In this document: positions 8,751 through 17,380 of the stretch, piece by piece
Numbering within the stretch: position 1 is the first letter of the stretch
Layout: the number at the start of each line of letters is the position of its first letter
NCBI RefSeq assembly: GCF_002211105.1
Contig: NZ_JPUA01000037.1
Coordinates: 378,623-429,806 of the forward strand
Direction: 5' to 3'
DNA length: 51,184 bases
Source: Halomonas campaniensis
Lineage (GTDB): Bacteria > Pseudomonadota > Gammaproteobacteria > Pseudomonadales > Halomonadaceae
Position numbers and translations under genes: made by a program
Notes under the pieces: model-generated
What the model saw: only the letters and a program-made list of their open reading frames with translations
Database searches by the model: none
What the model was told of the DNA's origin: nothing

Positions 8751-9743
8751 TTACTTAAAGTTTTTGCGATACATCTTGTCCAGCTCACCGATGATCCCGC
8801 TGCGGAAGCTGAGCACACAGACCACAAAGATGATGCCCAAAATCACGCTGACCCAGTTACCCAGCGGCGACTGCGCCAGGATATGCTGCAAACTGACCAC
8901 AATACCTGCGCCCATTAACGGGCCCAGCAAGGTGCCCACACCGCCCAGCAAGGTCATCAGTATTACCTCACCGGACATATGCCAGTGCGCATCGGTCAGC
9001 GAAGCCAGCTGGAAGACCACGGTTTTGGTGGAACCCGCCAAGCCCGCTAAACCTGCAGAGATCACGAACGCCACTAGCTTGTAGGCGTCGGTGTTGTAGC
9101 CCAGCGATACCGCGCGGGGCTCGTTTTCACGAATCGCTTTTAGCACTTGGCCAAACGGCGAGTGCACCGTGCGCTGAATCAGCGCAAAGCCGAAGATGAA
9201 AATCGCGAACACAAAGTAGTACATTGCCAGGTTGCTGCTCAGGCTAATAAACCCAAACAGTTCTCCACGGGGCACGCCATGCAAGCCATCCTCACCGCCG
9301 GTAAACGGGGCCTGCACAAACATGAAGTACACCAGCTGGGCGATCGCTAAAGTCACCATGGCAAAATAGATGCCCTGACGCCTGATGGAGAGCACCCCAA
9401 AAACCACCCCAAGCAGCGTGGCCAGAACAGTCCCGGCGATAATACCCAGCTCCGGGGTTAATCCAGGGTAGCTCGCCAACAGGTAGCCGGTTACGTAACC
9501 GCCTGTTGCCAAGAAAGCGGCATGGCCGAAAGACAGCAGACCCGCATAGCCAAGCAATAGGTTGAACGCGCAGGCAAACAGCGCAAAACAGAGCACTTTC
9601 ATCAAGAATACGGGGTAGGCCAAAAATGGCGCTATCAACCCCACCACGATTAGCGCCAGATAGAACATATTGCGGCGAAACCTGGCCCGCTTCTGACGTT
9701 CCAGTACCGCGGATGGCGCCGCCATTGATTGAGATTCTGCCAT
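8751..9743 (-). CDS. livM: Branched-chain amino acid ABC transporter permease LivM
   Basis: A 330-aa inner-membrane permease with about nine hydrophobic segments and the LivM pattern: GLLSFGHAAFLATGGYVTGYLL, then FGVLSIRRQGIYFAMVTLAIAQL, the EAA-like loop LKAIRENEPRAVSLGYNTDAYKL, and SLTDAHWHMSGEVILMTLLGGVGTLLGP. The start at 9743 has AAGGAGG 7 nt upstream. An ATG six bases earlier overlaps the livH stop as ATGA but sits only 1 nt from the ribosome-binding site. It pairs with LivH to form the channel, driven by LivG/LivF, and takes substrate from the LivK-like binding protein. Last gene of its operon, followed by a strong terminator. Confidence 0.93.
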   Translation of the reverse strand: MAESQSMAAPSAVLERQKRARFRRNMFYLALIVVGLIAPFLAYPVFLMKVLCFALFACAFNLLLGYAGLLSFGHAAFLATGGYVTGYLLASYPGLTPELGIIAGTVLATLLGVVFGVLSIRRQGIYFAMVTLAIAQLVYFMFVQAPFTGGEDGLHGVPRGELFGFISLSSNLAMYYFVFAIFIFGFALIQRTVHSPFGQVLKAIRENEPRAVSLGYNTDAYKLVAFVISAGLAGLAGSTKTVVFQLASLTDAHWHMSGEVILMTLLGGVGTLLGPLMGAGIVVSLQHILAQSPLGNWVSVILGIIFVVCVLSFRSGIIGELDKMYRKNFK

Positions 9744-9745
9744 GT

Positions 9746-10633
9746 TCATGCCTCCTTACCGAACAGCCCAACGGGGCGCAACATGAGCACGAGGATCATG
9801 ACAAGAAAGATCACCGTGTTAGCGGCTTCCGGATAGTAGACCTTGGTCAGCCCTTCGATAATCCCCATGGAGAGGCCGGTAATAATGGCGCCTAGAATCG
9901 AGCCCATCCCGCCAATGACTACCACTGCAAACACCACGATCAGCAAGCTTGAGCCCATGGTCGGCGAAACCGGATAGAGCGGCGCTGCCAGCACGCCAGC
10001 AAAGGCAGCCAGACCCACCCCAAACCCATAGGTGAGCGTAATCAGCAGCGGTACATTAACGCCAAAGGCTTGCATCAGCTGCGAGTTCTCAGTACCCGCG
10101 CGAAGGTAAGCACCCAAACGGGTACGCTCGATCATAAACCAGGTAAACAGGCACATCGCCAGCGCTGCCACCAGCACCCAGGCGCGATATGTCGGTAGGA
10201 ACATAAAGCCCAGGTTCAAACCACCCTGGAAGATTTCCGGTGTCGCGTAGCGCGCCCCGGAAACACCGAAGAAGTTGACCAGCGTGCCCTCGAAAATGAG
10301 CGCTAAGCCGAAGGTTAGCAATAGCCCATAAAGGTGATCCAAATGGGCAATACGGCGCAGCAAAAAACGCTCAAGCAGCACCCCAAAAGCACCGACCACT
10401 AGAGGTACTAAAAACAGTGCCAGCCAGTAATTAATGCCCAAATAGCGAAAGCCTAACAGTGCAGCGAAGGCTCCCAGCATGTATTGCGCCCCATGGGCAA
10501 AGTTGACGATCTTCAACAGGCCGAAGATGACCGCCAGGCCCAGGCTAAGCAGTGCGTAAAAGGCGCCATTCACAAGACCCAGCGTTAGCTGGCCCATGAA
10601 GACGGCCATTGGCACGCCGAATATCATCGTCAT
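9746..10633 (-). CDS. livH: Branched-chain amino acid ABC transporter permease LivH
   Basis: A 295-aa permease with about eight membrane segments. The LivH signature is clear: LVNGAFYALLSLGLAVIFGLLKIVNFAHGAQYMLGAF near the N-terminus and LRAGTENSQLMQAFGVNV followed by FAVVVIGGMGSILGAIITGL. The start at 10633 is preferred: AGGAG lies 9 nt before it, whereas an in-frame extension to 10681 would add 16 residues without membrane character or a ribosome-binding site. Its stop lies 2 nt before the preferred livM start, so the two are translationally coupled. Acts with LivM in the inner membrane. Confidence 0.92.
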   Translation of the reverse strand: MTMIFGVPMAVFMGQLTLGLVNGAFYALLSLGLAVIFGLLKIVNFAHGAQYMLGAFAALLGFRYLGINYWLALFLVPLVVGAFGVLLERFLLRRIAHLDHLYGLLLTFGLALIFEGTLVNFFGVSGARYATPEIFQGGLNLGFMFLPTYRAWVLVAALAMCLFTWFMIERTRLGAYLRAGTENSQLMQAFGVNVPLLITLTYGFGVGLAAFAGVLAAPLYPVSPTMGSSLLIVVFAVVVIGGMGSILGAIITGLSMGIIEGLTKVYYPEAANTVIFLVMILVLMLRPVGLFGKEA

Positions 10634-10734
10634 AACGCGACTCTCCTCGCCCTCAAACAGTTGGCGGCAACTTGCCGCCAACCGGTTCTACACATCACTT
10701 GCAATGGCTATCTGGCTCAAGCTCAGCCTGGAAA

Positions 10735-11958
10735 TTAGTTTTGCACCAATTTGCACTGGCTTTCAGATAGCGGGCGGTAGGCTTCTTCGGCGGGAATGGT
10801 GCTGAGGATTTCGTAAAGATCCCACTCACCGGTGGACTCATCCGGTGTTTTCACCTGGGCCAGGTACATATCGTGGATCATGCGGCCATCTTCACGAATG
10901 GTGCCGTTACGGGCGAAGAAGTCTTCAACCGGCATTTCAGCCATTTGCGCGCGTACGGTTTCAGGGTCGTCAGTGCCCGCAGCCTCAACGGCTTTCAGGT
11001 AGTGCATGGTGCTGGAGTAGATGCCCGCTTGTACCATGGTCGGCATGCGGCCCACTTCATCGAAATAGCGCTGCGCCCATTCGCGGGACTGCTCATCCAT
11101 GTCCCAGTACCAGCCGGTAGTTAGCAGCAGGTTCTGGGTAGCTTCTAGGCCAAGGGCGTGCACGTCATTCAAGAAAATCAACAGGCCTGCTAGCTGCTGC
11201 CCGGATTGCGTCAGGCCAAACTGGCTGGCCGTGGTGATGGCATTAACGGTGTCGGCACCGGCGTTGGCAAGACCAACAATTTTCGCGCCAGAGCCTTGGG
11301 CTTGAAGGATGTACGATGAGAAATCATTGGTGGGGAACGGGTGGCGTACGCCGCCAACAATTTCACCGCCGCTCTCTTCAACGACTTTGGTTACATCGGC
11401 TTCCAGGGCATGGCCAAACGCGTAGTCAGCGGTCAGCATAAACCACGTATCGCCGCCCTGCTCTACAACGGCCTTGGCAGTACCATTAGCCAGCGGGTAG
11501 GTGTCGTACACCCAGTGAATATGGTTAGGGGTGCAGTGCTCGTTGGTAATACTGGAAGCCGCGGAGCCTGAGACGATACCCAGGCCGTTGTTCTCTTCCA
11601 GCACTTTGGTGACCGCAATCGACACAGAAGACGCTACCAAGCCGCCGACCATATCGACGTTATCCTGGTCGATCCAGCCCCGCACGGTGTTGGCACCCAC
11701 ATCAGCGCTATTGCGATCGTCGGCACTGGAAATAACGATGGATGCACCGTTTACACTGCCGCCAAAATCGGCCACCGCCATCTCCATGGCGGTCAAGCCG
11801 CCCGGTCCTGCGAGGTCGCGATAAGTGCCGGACATATCAGCCAGATAGCCAATACGGACTTCACCATCGCTCATATCTGCCTGGGCGGTGGACACAGCGA
11901 GGCTTGAAGCTGCCGCCACGGCGATACTGGCAGTCAGCGTTTTTTTCATAAAGGTCAT
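10735..11958 (-). CDS. ABC transporter periplasmic substrate-binding protein (LivK-like)
   Basis: A 407-aa periplasmic binding protein of the type I (Leu/Ile/Val) fold. The start at 11958 has AGGAG 6 nt upstream and gives a clean signal peptide: MTFMKKTL, a hydrophobic Ala/Ser/Val core, then cleavage after VSTAQA. An in-frame extension to 12054 would bury this signal behind 32 Gln/Thr-rich residues and is rejected. The mature part starts EVRIGYLADMSGTYRDLAGPGG and has the two-lobed family pattern. Position between livF and livH identifies it as the binding component. The ligand could be branched-chain amino acids, a branched short-chain acid or an amide; the surrounding valine and leucine catabolic genes favour the former. 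Confidence 0.88.
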   Translation of the reverse strand: MTFMKKTLTASIAVAAASSLAVSTAQADMSDGEVRIGYLADMSGTYRDLAGPGGLTAMEMAVADFGGSVNGASIVISSADDRNSADVGANTVRGWIDQDNVDMVGGLVASSVSIAVTKVLEENNGLGIVSGSAASSITNEHCTPNHIHWVYDTYPLANGTAKAVVEQGGDTWFMLTADYAFGHALEADVTKVVEESGGEIVGGVRHPFPTNDFSSYILQAQGSGAKIVGLANAGADTVNAITTASQFGLTQSGQQLAGLLIFLNDVHALGLEATQNLLLTTGWYWDMDEQSREWAQRYFDEVGRMPTMVQAGIYSSTMHYLKAVEAAGTDDPETVRAQMAEMPVEDFFARNGTIREDGRMIHDMYLAQVKTPDESTGEWDLYEILSTIPAEEAYRPLSESQCKLVQN

Positions 11959-11969
11959 GTTCGACTCCT

Positions 11970-11982
11970 GGCCCTGAGGGCC
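11970..11982 (-). repeat. Small inverted repeat abutting the livK ribosome-binding site
   Basis: GGCCCTCAGGGCC (minus strand) can fold into a 5-bp G+C stem with a 3-nt loop. It sits directly next to the AGGAG at 11969-11965. It could influence translation of the binding-protein gene, or be an RNA-processing or stability hairpin in the operon, as binding proteins are often made in excess. Function unproven. Confidence 0.4.
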
Positions 11983-12015
11983 TTGTTGTTGTGATATAGC
12001 TGTTGTGGTGCAGCT

Positions 12016-12043
12016 GTTATGGTGTGCTTGAGCGGTTGTGCAA
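12016..12043 (-). promoter_or_regulatory. Candidate internal promoter for livK-livH-livM
   Basis: On the minus strand TTGCAC (12043-12038), a 16-nt spacer and CATAAC (12021-12016) lie in the 157-nt gap between livF and livK. Both boxes match 4 of 6 positions, so the call is weak, but the gap is the largest inside the transporter unit. Confidence 0.3.
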
Positions 12044-12115
12044 CGATCTATCAAGTGAATGATTCATTAATTGTTATTGTGAGCGAGTATGTCATTAGGT
12101 GCGTCTGCTGGTGCG

Positions 12116-12859
12116 TTATACCCCTAGCATTGAGTTGAGGTGTTCCCGTCGCGATGGCAGCTGCGCGGCGCTGATTTCTTCGACAATCTGACCGTGATCC
12201 ATCACGAAGTGGCGATCCGCCAGCGGCGCCGCAAAGCGAAAGTTCTGCTCTACAAGCACAATGGTCATACCGCGCTCTTTTAGCTGAACCAACACCTCGG
12301 CAAGTTTCTGCACAATGACGGGCGCAAGGCCTTCGGTAATCTCATCGAGTAGCAGCATTCTTGCTCCCGTGCGCAAGATACGCGCCATGGCCAGCATCTG
12401 CTGCTCGCCACCGGAGAGCCGTGTGCCCTGGCTTTTACGCCGCTCATAGAGGTTCGGAAACATGGCGTAGATTTCGTCCAGACTCATACCGCCGGAACGC
12501 ACGGTAGGCGGGAGCAGCAGGTTCTCATGCACATCCAAGCTGGCAAAAATGCCGCGCTCCTCAGGGCAGTAACCAATACCTAACCGGGGAATATGGTGCG
12601 GCTTCATGTTTAACGTCTCATTGCCGTTAATCACGATAGAACCCGTGCGCCGCCCCACCATGTTCATAATCGATTTCAGCGTGGTGCTTCGGCCTGCACC
12701 GTTGCGCCCCAGCAGCGTCACCAGCTCGCCACGCTTCACATCAAAATTGACGCCGTGCAGGATATGCGACTCGCCATAAAAGGCGTGCAGATCCTGAACG
12801 CGCAACATTTCCAGGCTTTGCGTGTTTTCAACAGGCGCTTGCGCTTCAGCGGTATTCAT
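12116..12859 (-). CDS. livF: Branched-chain amino acid ABC transporter ATP-binding protein LivF, with atypical Walker A
   Basis: A 247-aa ABC ATPase of the LivF group. Motifs: Walker A region LLGRNGAGRSTTLKSIM (49-65), signature RLSGGEQQMLAMARIL, Walker B MLLLDEITEGLAP, and VLVEQN where other ATPases have the switch His. Residue 57 in Walker A is Arg (codon CGA) in place of the nearly invariant Lys, and Walker B continues DEI in place of the common DEP. The partner LivG keeps a normal Lys and a His switch. The ATP site formed by LivF may therefore hydrolyse weakly, or Arg may substitute. Its ATG overlaps the livG stop (ATGA). Confidence 0.9.
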   Translation of the reverse strand: MNTAEAQAPVENTQSLEMLRVQDLHAFYGESHILHGVNFDVKRGELVTLLGRNGAGRSTTLKSIMNMVGRRTGSIVINGNETLNMKPHHIPRLGIGYCPEERGIFASLDVHENLLLPPTVRSGGMSLDEIYAMFPNLYERRKSQGTRLSGGEQQMLAMARILRTGARMLLLDEITEGLAPVIVQKLAEVLVQLKERGMTIVLVEQNFRFAAPLADRHFVMDHGQIVEEISAAQLPSRREHLNSMLGV

Positions 12860-13647
12860 ACAGCGGCTCCCTCCTCTTCCGCGGCGTCGCTGCCCATATA
12901 GGCTTCGCGCACTAGTGGGTTTCGGGAAACAGCATCGTAATCTCCCTCAGCCAGTACCGCCCCCCGCGCCAGTACGGTAATTCGGTCACACAGGCGGCTA
13001 ACAACGCTCAGGTTGTGCTCCACCATCAATACAGTGCGCCCCTGGGAGACGCGTTTAATCAGCGCCACGATGCGGTCGACGTCTTCCGCGCCCATACCTT
13101 GAGTCGGCTCATCAAGCAGCATCATGGTGGGATCGAGCGCAAGCGTAGTGGCCAGTTCAAGCGCTCGTTTACGACCATAGGGCATCTCTACCGTTAGCGT
13201 ATCGGCATATTCCCGCAGCCCCACTTCTTCCAGAAGTTCAAGGGCACGTTCATTAAGGTGATCCAGGGATTTCTCAGACTTCCAGAAATGAAACGAGGTG
13301 CCCAGCTTGCGCTGCAGGGCCACTCGCACATTCTCCAGCGCCGTCATATGCGCGAATACCGCTGAGATCTGAAATGAGCGCACTAGCCCTAATTGGGCAA
13401 TTTCGTTGGATTTTTTACTGGTAATCGACTTGCCGCGATACAAAATATCGCCATGGGTCGGTGGCAGAAACTTAGTCAAGAGATTGAAGACAGTGGTTTT
13501 ACCAGCGCCATTAGGCCCTATCAGCGCGTGTATATGTCCTTCCTGCACCTGAAGATTGACGTCATCCACGGCAGTAAAGCCGCGAAACTCTTTGGTCAGC
13601 CCTCGGGTTTCGAGGACACATCCCTGAAGGACATCGTTTGCACTCAT
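12856..13647 (-). CDS. livG: Branched-chain amino acid ABC transporter ATP-binding protein LivG
   Basis: A 263-aa ABC ATPase. Walker A is ALIGPNGAGKTTVFNLLTKF with a normal Lys; the segment EMPYGRKRALELATTLALDP replaces the classical signature as usual for LivG; Walker B is MMLLDEPTQGMG; the switch His is in VLMVEHNLSV. The start at 13647 (MSANDVLQG) is chosen: an in-frame extension to 13767 would add 40 residues unlike any LivG and would run over the candidate LiuR-type dyad at 13732-13747. AGAGG lies 11 nt before the start. First gene of the G-F-K-H-M transporter unit. Confidence 0.9.
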   Translation of the reverse strand: MSANDVLQGCVLETRGLTKEFRGFTAVDDVNLQVQEGHIHALIGPNGAGKTTVFNLLTKFLPPTHGDILYRGKSITSKKSNEIAQLGLVRSFQISAVFAHMTALENVRVALQRKLGTSFHFWKSEKSLDHLNERALELLEEVGLREYADTLTVEMPYGRKRALELATTLALDPTMMLLDEPTQGMGAEDVDRIVALIKRVSQGRTVLMVEHNLSVVSRLCDRITVLARGAVLAEGDYDAVSRNPLVREAYMGSDAAEEEGAAV

Positions 13648-13731
13648 AGAGTGGCAGCCTCTTATTGTTGTAGTGCTGAATGCGGTACTGGCTAAGGCGG
13701 CACCCTTATTATGATTATGGGCTACCAATGC

Positions 13732-13747
13732 CTTACCTGAACGTAAG
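13732..13747. promoter_or_regulatory. Imperfect LiuR-type dyad upstream of livG
   Basis: CTTACCTGAACGTAAG matches 12 of 16 positions of TTTACGTTAACGTAAA and keeps the outer TTAC/GTAA symmetry. It lies about 85 nt before the livG start. On the minus strand a CATAAT follows it within about 20 nt, compatible with a promoter there. Weaker than the other two boxes. Confidence 0.4.
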
Positions 13748-13898
13748 GTGTATGTGCAAACTAGCAACTCTCGCTATGGCAATACAATTACAACTTTGGT
13801 CTATCGGCGATAGTTTGTAGAATCAACAATCGACTTATAAATATAAATATCAATAACTTAAACCATTTCAACGCTTTTCAACTGCTAGCAACTATTGC

Positions 13899-13914
13899 TT
13901 TACGTTAACGTAAA
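13899..13914. promoter_or_regulatory. Perfect LiuR-type operator upstream of liuR
   Basis: TTTACGTTAACGTAAA is a perfect 16-bp palindrome about 100 nt before the liuR start. It resembles the operator motif described for LiuR, the MerR-family regulator of branched-chain amino acid breakdown in proteobacteria. Its position between divergent operons and directly before the regulator gene suggests autoregulation and control of the liu operon. Confidence 0.75.
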
Positions 13915-14014
13915 CTTGTTTTAGCCTCAGTGGCAGTGTTCCATAGAAGGCATATCGTAGGAATGATCTTTAGCCATTATTGTTAACAACATGCCTTTTT
14001 GAGAGAACGTCACC

Positions 14015-14482
14015 ATGAGCAAAACTTACTCGATCAGTGAACTGGCCAGCGAGTTTGATTTAACTACCCGAAGCATTCGTTTCTATGAGGATCAAGAACT
14101 GCTTCACCCCACCCGCCGCGGTCAAACCCGGGTTTATAGCAGTAAAGACCGGGTTCGCCTCAAGCTCACCATTCGCGGTAAGCGGCTGGGATTTTCATTG
14201 GCCGAAATTCGCGAGCTCTTCGAGCTTTGGGATGAAACCCGCAGCGGCAGTAAAAAGCAGTTGCATTTAATGCTCAGCAAAATAGCCGAGCGCAGGGCAG
14301 CTCTCGACCAGCAGATGAAAGACATCACCATGGTGCAGTTAGAGCTTGAAAGCGCCGAAATTCGCTGCCGCCAAGCGTTAGAAGAACTAAATGAAAAAGG
14401 CCCACATGAAACACAAACCGAAGAGGAGCGAGCGGGCAGTTCCGAAAAAGCCGCCCCCTCCTCTTCCGCCACTATGCACTGA
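14015..14482 (+). CDS. liuR: MerR-family transcriptional regulator LiuR
   Basis: A 155-aa MerR-type regulator. The N-terminal winged helix-turn-helix is clear (YSISELASEFDLTTRSIRFYEDQELLHPTRRGQTRVYS), followed by RLKLTIRGKRLGFSLAEIRELFELWD and a long dimerisation helix (about 85-130). The tail after residue 133 is hydrophilic and Ser/Glu-rich. There is no metal-binding Cys pair, so it should sense a metabolite; known LiuR proteins respond to intermediates of the pathway. It heads the liu operon, 97 nt before liuA. A perfect dyad lies upstream. Confidence 0.9.
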   Translation: MSKTYSISELASEFDLTTRSIRFYEDQELLHPTRRGQTRVYSSKDRVRLKLTIRGKRLGFSLAEIRELFELWDETRSGSKKQLHLMLSKIAERRAALDQQMKDITMVQLELESAEIRCRQALEELNEKGPHETQTEEERAGSSEKAAPSSSATMH

Positions 14483-14579
14483 CTCGGCGCCCGGTCATCT
14501 ATAACGCCAGCTCGACTCGCCGATAAAGCTAGCCAGCATAGTTAGCAAACACCAATAAATTAGCGACAGGTGATTGACC

Positions 14580-15749
14580 ATGTTTTCACACTACTCAGAA
14601 CTTAATTTTGGCCTCGATGATGAACTGAACATGCTGCGTGAGCAGGTCAACGCCTTTGCGGCCAGCGAGATTGCCCCCCGTGCGGCCGAAATCGACCGTA
14701 ACAACGAGTTCCCCAACGACCTGTGGAAGAAGTTTGGCGATATGGGGCTGTTAGGGATTACCGTTCCTGAAGAGGATGGTGGCAGCGGCATGGGTTATCT
14801 TGCCCACTGTATCGCCATGGAGGAGATCTCCCGGGCCAGCGCCTCGGTAGCGCTCTCTTACGGCGCCCACTCCAACCTGTGCGTTAACCAGATCAAGATC
14901 AACGCCTCCCCCGAACAGAAAGCCAAGTACCTACCCAAGCTGATCAGTGGCGACCACGTGGGCGCCCTGGCCATGTCGGAACCCGGCGCTGGTTCTGACG
15001 TGGTGTCGATGCAGCTACGTGCCAAGCAGAGTGGCGATCACTACATCCTTAACGGCAACAAAATGTGGATCACCAATGGTCCGGATGCGGATGTGCTGGT
15101 GGTGTACGCCAAAACAGACCCAGACGCCGGTTCCAAAGGCATCACAGCGTTTATTATCGAAAAAGGTATGCCCGGCTTCTCCACCGCCCAGAAACTCGAC
15201 AAGCTGGGCATGCGCGGCTCCAACACCTGTGAATTGGTATTCCAGGATTGCGCTGTGCCTGCTGAAAATATTCTCGGCGGCGAAGGCAAAGGCGTACGCG
15301 TACTAATGAGCGGTTTGGATTACGAGCGAACCGTGCTCGCCGCTGGCCCCATTGGCATTATGCAGGCCGCCATGGATGTGGTGATGCCCTATATCCATGA
15401 GCGTAAACAGTTCAACCAGTCGATCGGTGAGTTCCAACTGGTGCAGGGCAAAGTGGCGGATATGTATACCACCCTGAACGCCTGCCGCGCCTATTTATAT
15501 GCCGTTGCAGGCGCCTGCGACCGCGGCCAAACGTCCCGCAAAGACGCCGCTGGGGTGATTCTCTACTGCGCCGAAAAAGCCACCCAGGTGGCACTGGACT
15601 CCATTCAGCTACTCGGCGGCAACGGCTATATCAACGAATACCCCACCGGACGCCTGCTGCGCGATGCCAAATTGTATGAAATTGGCGCGGGCACCAGCGA
15701 GATTCGGCGGATGCTGATTGGTCGCGAACTGTTTACTGAAAGCAAATAA
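14580..15749 (+). CDS. liuA: Isovaleryl-CoA dehydrogenase
   Basis: A 389-aa FAD-dependent acyl-CoA dehydrogenase. Motifs: [93 protein letters not shown]. The catalytic Glu lies in the internal [15 protein letters not shown], the position specific to isovaleryl-CoA dehydrogenases, and the usual C-terminal Glu is replaced (GAGTSE). It converts isovaleryl-CoA to 3-methylcrotonyl-CoA in leucine breakdown. The ATG at 14580 is preferred to an in-frame TTG at 14574; AGGTGA lies upstream. First catabolic gene of the liu operon. Confidence 0.95.
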   Translation: MFSHYSELNFGLDDELNMLREQVNAFAASEIAPRAAEIDRNNEFPNDLWKKFGDMGLLGITVPEEDGGSGMGYLAHCIAMEEISRASASVALSYGAHSNLCVNQIKINASPEQKAKYLPKLISGDHVGALAMSEPGAGSDVVSMQLRAKQSGDHYILNGNKMWITNGPDADVLVVYAKTDPDAGSKGITAFIIEKGMPGFSTAQKLDKLGMRGSNTCELVFQDCAVPAENILGGEGKGVRVLMSGLDYERTVLAAGPIGIMQAAMDVVMPYIHERKQFNQSIGEFQLVQGKVADMYTTLNACRAYLYAVAGACDRGQTSRKDAAGVILYCAEKATQVALDSIQLLGGNGYINEYPTGRLLRDAKLYEIGAGTSEIRRMLIGRELFTESK

Positions 15750-15760
15750 AAGGCCGCGCT

Positions 15761-17368
15761 ATGAGCACTGTGAATAGCCAGATCAATCCGCGCAGCGATG
15801 TGTTTCAAGCCAACGAAGCCTCCATGCTCGGTGAAGTGAACAAACTGCGTGAGCTGACCGCCGCCGTCGCCCAGGGTGGCGGTGCCAAAGCCCGCGAGCG
15901 CCACGAAAGCCGCGGCAAACTGTTTGTGCGTGACCGCATCGATCATTTGATCGATGAAGGTTCGCCGTTTTTAGAATTCTCCGCTCTGGCGGCCCACAAC
16001 ATTTACGATAGCGAGATACCCGCCGCGGGCGTGGTCACCGGTATTGGCCGCGTTTCCGGCGTCGAATGTGTGATCGTTGCCAACGACGCCACGGTCAAAG
16101 GCGGCACCTACTTTCCGCTGACAGTGAAAAAACACATCCGCGCCCAGGAGATCGCCCGCAAGCATCGCCTGCCGTGCATCTATTTAGTCGATTCCGGCGG
16201 CGCCTTCCTGCCCCGGCAGGATGAAGTCTTCCCCGACCGCGACCACTTTGGGCGCATTTTCTACAACCAGGCGACCATGTCCGCCGAAGGCATTCCGCAA
16301 ATCGCCGTGGTGATGGGTTCCTGTACCGCAGGCGGCGCTTACGTGCCCGCCATGGCGGATGAGTCGATTATCGTTAAAGAGCAGGGCACGATTTTCCTGG
16401 GTGGCCCGCCCTTGGTGAAAGCCGCCACCGGTGAAAGCATTAGCGCCGAAGACCTGGGCGGTGCCGATGTTCACGCCAAGGTCAGCGGTGTCGCCGACCA
16501 CTACGCCGAAAACGACGCCCATGCGCTGCAGCTGGCTCGCGCCTGTGTGTCGCGGTTGAATTGGCAAAAGCGCGGCAAGCTCGCCATGCAGGCGCCCAAA
16601 CCACCCAAACTCGACCCTGCTGAGCTGTATGGCATTGTCGGCACCGACCTGAAAAAGCCCTACGACGTGCGGGAAGTGATTGGCCGTATCGTCGACGACT
16701 CCGATTTCGACGAGTTCAAACGCTACTACGGCGAAACCCTGGTCACCGGCTTTGCCCATATTCACGGCTACCCGGTGGGTATTGTGGCCAATAACGGCGT
16801 GCTGTTTTCCGAAAGCGCGGTGAAAGGCGCGCACTTTATTGAGCTCTGCGCCCAGCGCAAGATTCCGCTGATCTTCCTCCAGAACATTACCGGCTTTATG
16901 GTCGGCTCCAAGTACGAGCATGAAGGTATCGCCAAGCACGGCGCCAAACTGGTCACCGCTGTGGCCTGCGCCAAGGTGCCCAAATACACCGTTCTGATTG
17001 GCGGCAGCTTCGGCGCCGGTAACTACGGTATGTGTGGCCGCGCCTACGATCCTAACCTGCTGTTTATGTGGCCCAACGCGCGCATTTCAGTGATGGGCGG
17101 CGAACAGGCGGCGGGCGTGCTGGCCCAGGTTAAGCGCGAGCAGCACGAACGCGAAGGCCGTGAGTGGAGCAAAGAGGACGAAGAAGCCTTTAAGCAGCCT
17201 ACCCGCGATCAGTACGAGCATCAGGGCCACCCCTACTACGCCAGCGCCCGCTTATGGGATGACGGCGTGATTGATCCGCTGCAAACCCGCGATGTGTTAG
17301 GGCTTTCTTTAGCTGCCGCGATGAACGCAGAAATCGAAGAGACGCGCTTCGGCGTGTTCAGGATGTAA
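15761..17368 (+). CDS. liuB: 3-methylcrotonyl-CoA carboxylase, carboxyltransferase (beta) subunit
   Basis: A 535-aa carboxyltransferase of the acyl-CoA carboxylase beta family, of normal length. Typical segments: [98 protein letters not shown] and [41 protein letters not shown]. Together with LiuD it carboxylates 3-methylcrotonyl-CoA to 3-methylglutaconyl-CoA. It starts 11 nt behind liuA and is followed 12 nt later by liuC, so it is co-transcribed. The operon context separates it from propionyl- or geranyl-CoA carboxylases. Confidence 0.95.
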   Translation: MSTVNSQINPRSDVFQANEASMLGEVNKLRELTAAVAQGGGAKARERHESRGKLFVRDRIDHLIDEGSPFLEFSALAAHNIYDSEIPAAGVVTGIGRVSGVECVIVANDATVKGGTYFPLTVKKHIRAQEIARKHRLPCIYLVDSGGAFLPRQDEVFPDRDHFGRIFYNQATMSAEGIPQIAVVMGSCTAGGAYVPAMADESIIVKEQGTIFLGGPPLVKAATGESISAEDLGGADVHAKVSGVADHYAENDAHALQLARACVSRLNWQKRGKLAMQAPKPPKLDPAELYGIVGTDLKKPYDVREVIGRIVDDSDFDEFKRYYGETLVTGFAHIHGYPVGIVANNGVLFSESAVKGAHFIELCAQRKIPLIFLQNITGFMVGSKYEHEGIAKHGAKLVTAVACAKVPKYTVLIGGSFGAGNYGMCGRAYDPNLLFMWPNARISVMGGEQAAGVLAQVKREQHEREGREWSKEDEEAFKQPTRDQYEHQGHPYYASARLWDDGVIDPLQTRDVLGLSLAAAMNAEIEETRFGVFRM

Positions 17369-17380
17369 GGGGGTCTTACC

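Larger units (their letters stand above)
13648..14014. promoter_or_regulatory. Divergent regulatory region between the liv transporter and liuR-liu operons
   Basis: A 367-bp region that serves two divergent units. It holds a perfect LiuR-type dyad (13899-13914) toward liuR and an imperfect one (13732-13747) toward livG. The centre (13800-13880) is AT-rich. I see no small gene or structured RNA in it. Confidence 0.6.

Noticed and set aside
13645..13767. 40-residue N-terminal extension of LivG
   Set aside because: The extension is unlike any ABC ATPase start and overlaps a candidate operator; the start at 13647 fits the family.
16184..16939. A 251-codon open frame antisense to liuB
   Set aside because: liuB in the other strand is fully convincing; the antisense frame has no recognisable motifs and arises from G+C-rich codon bias.
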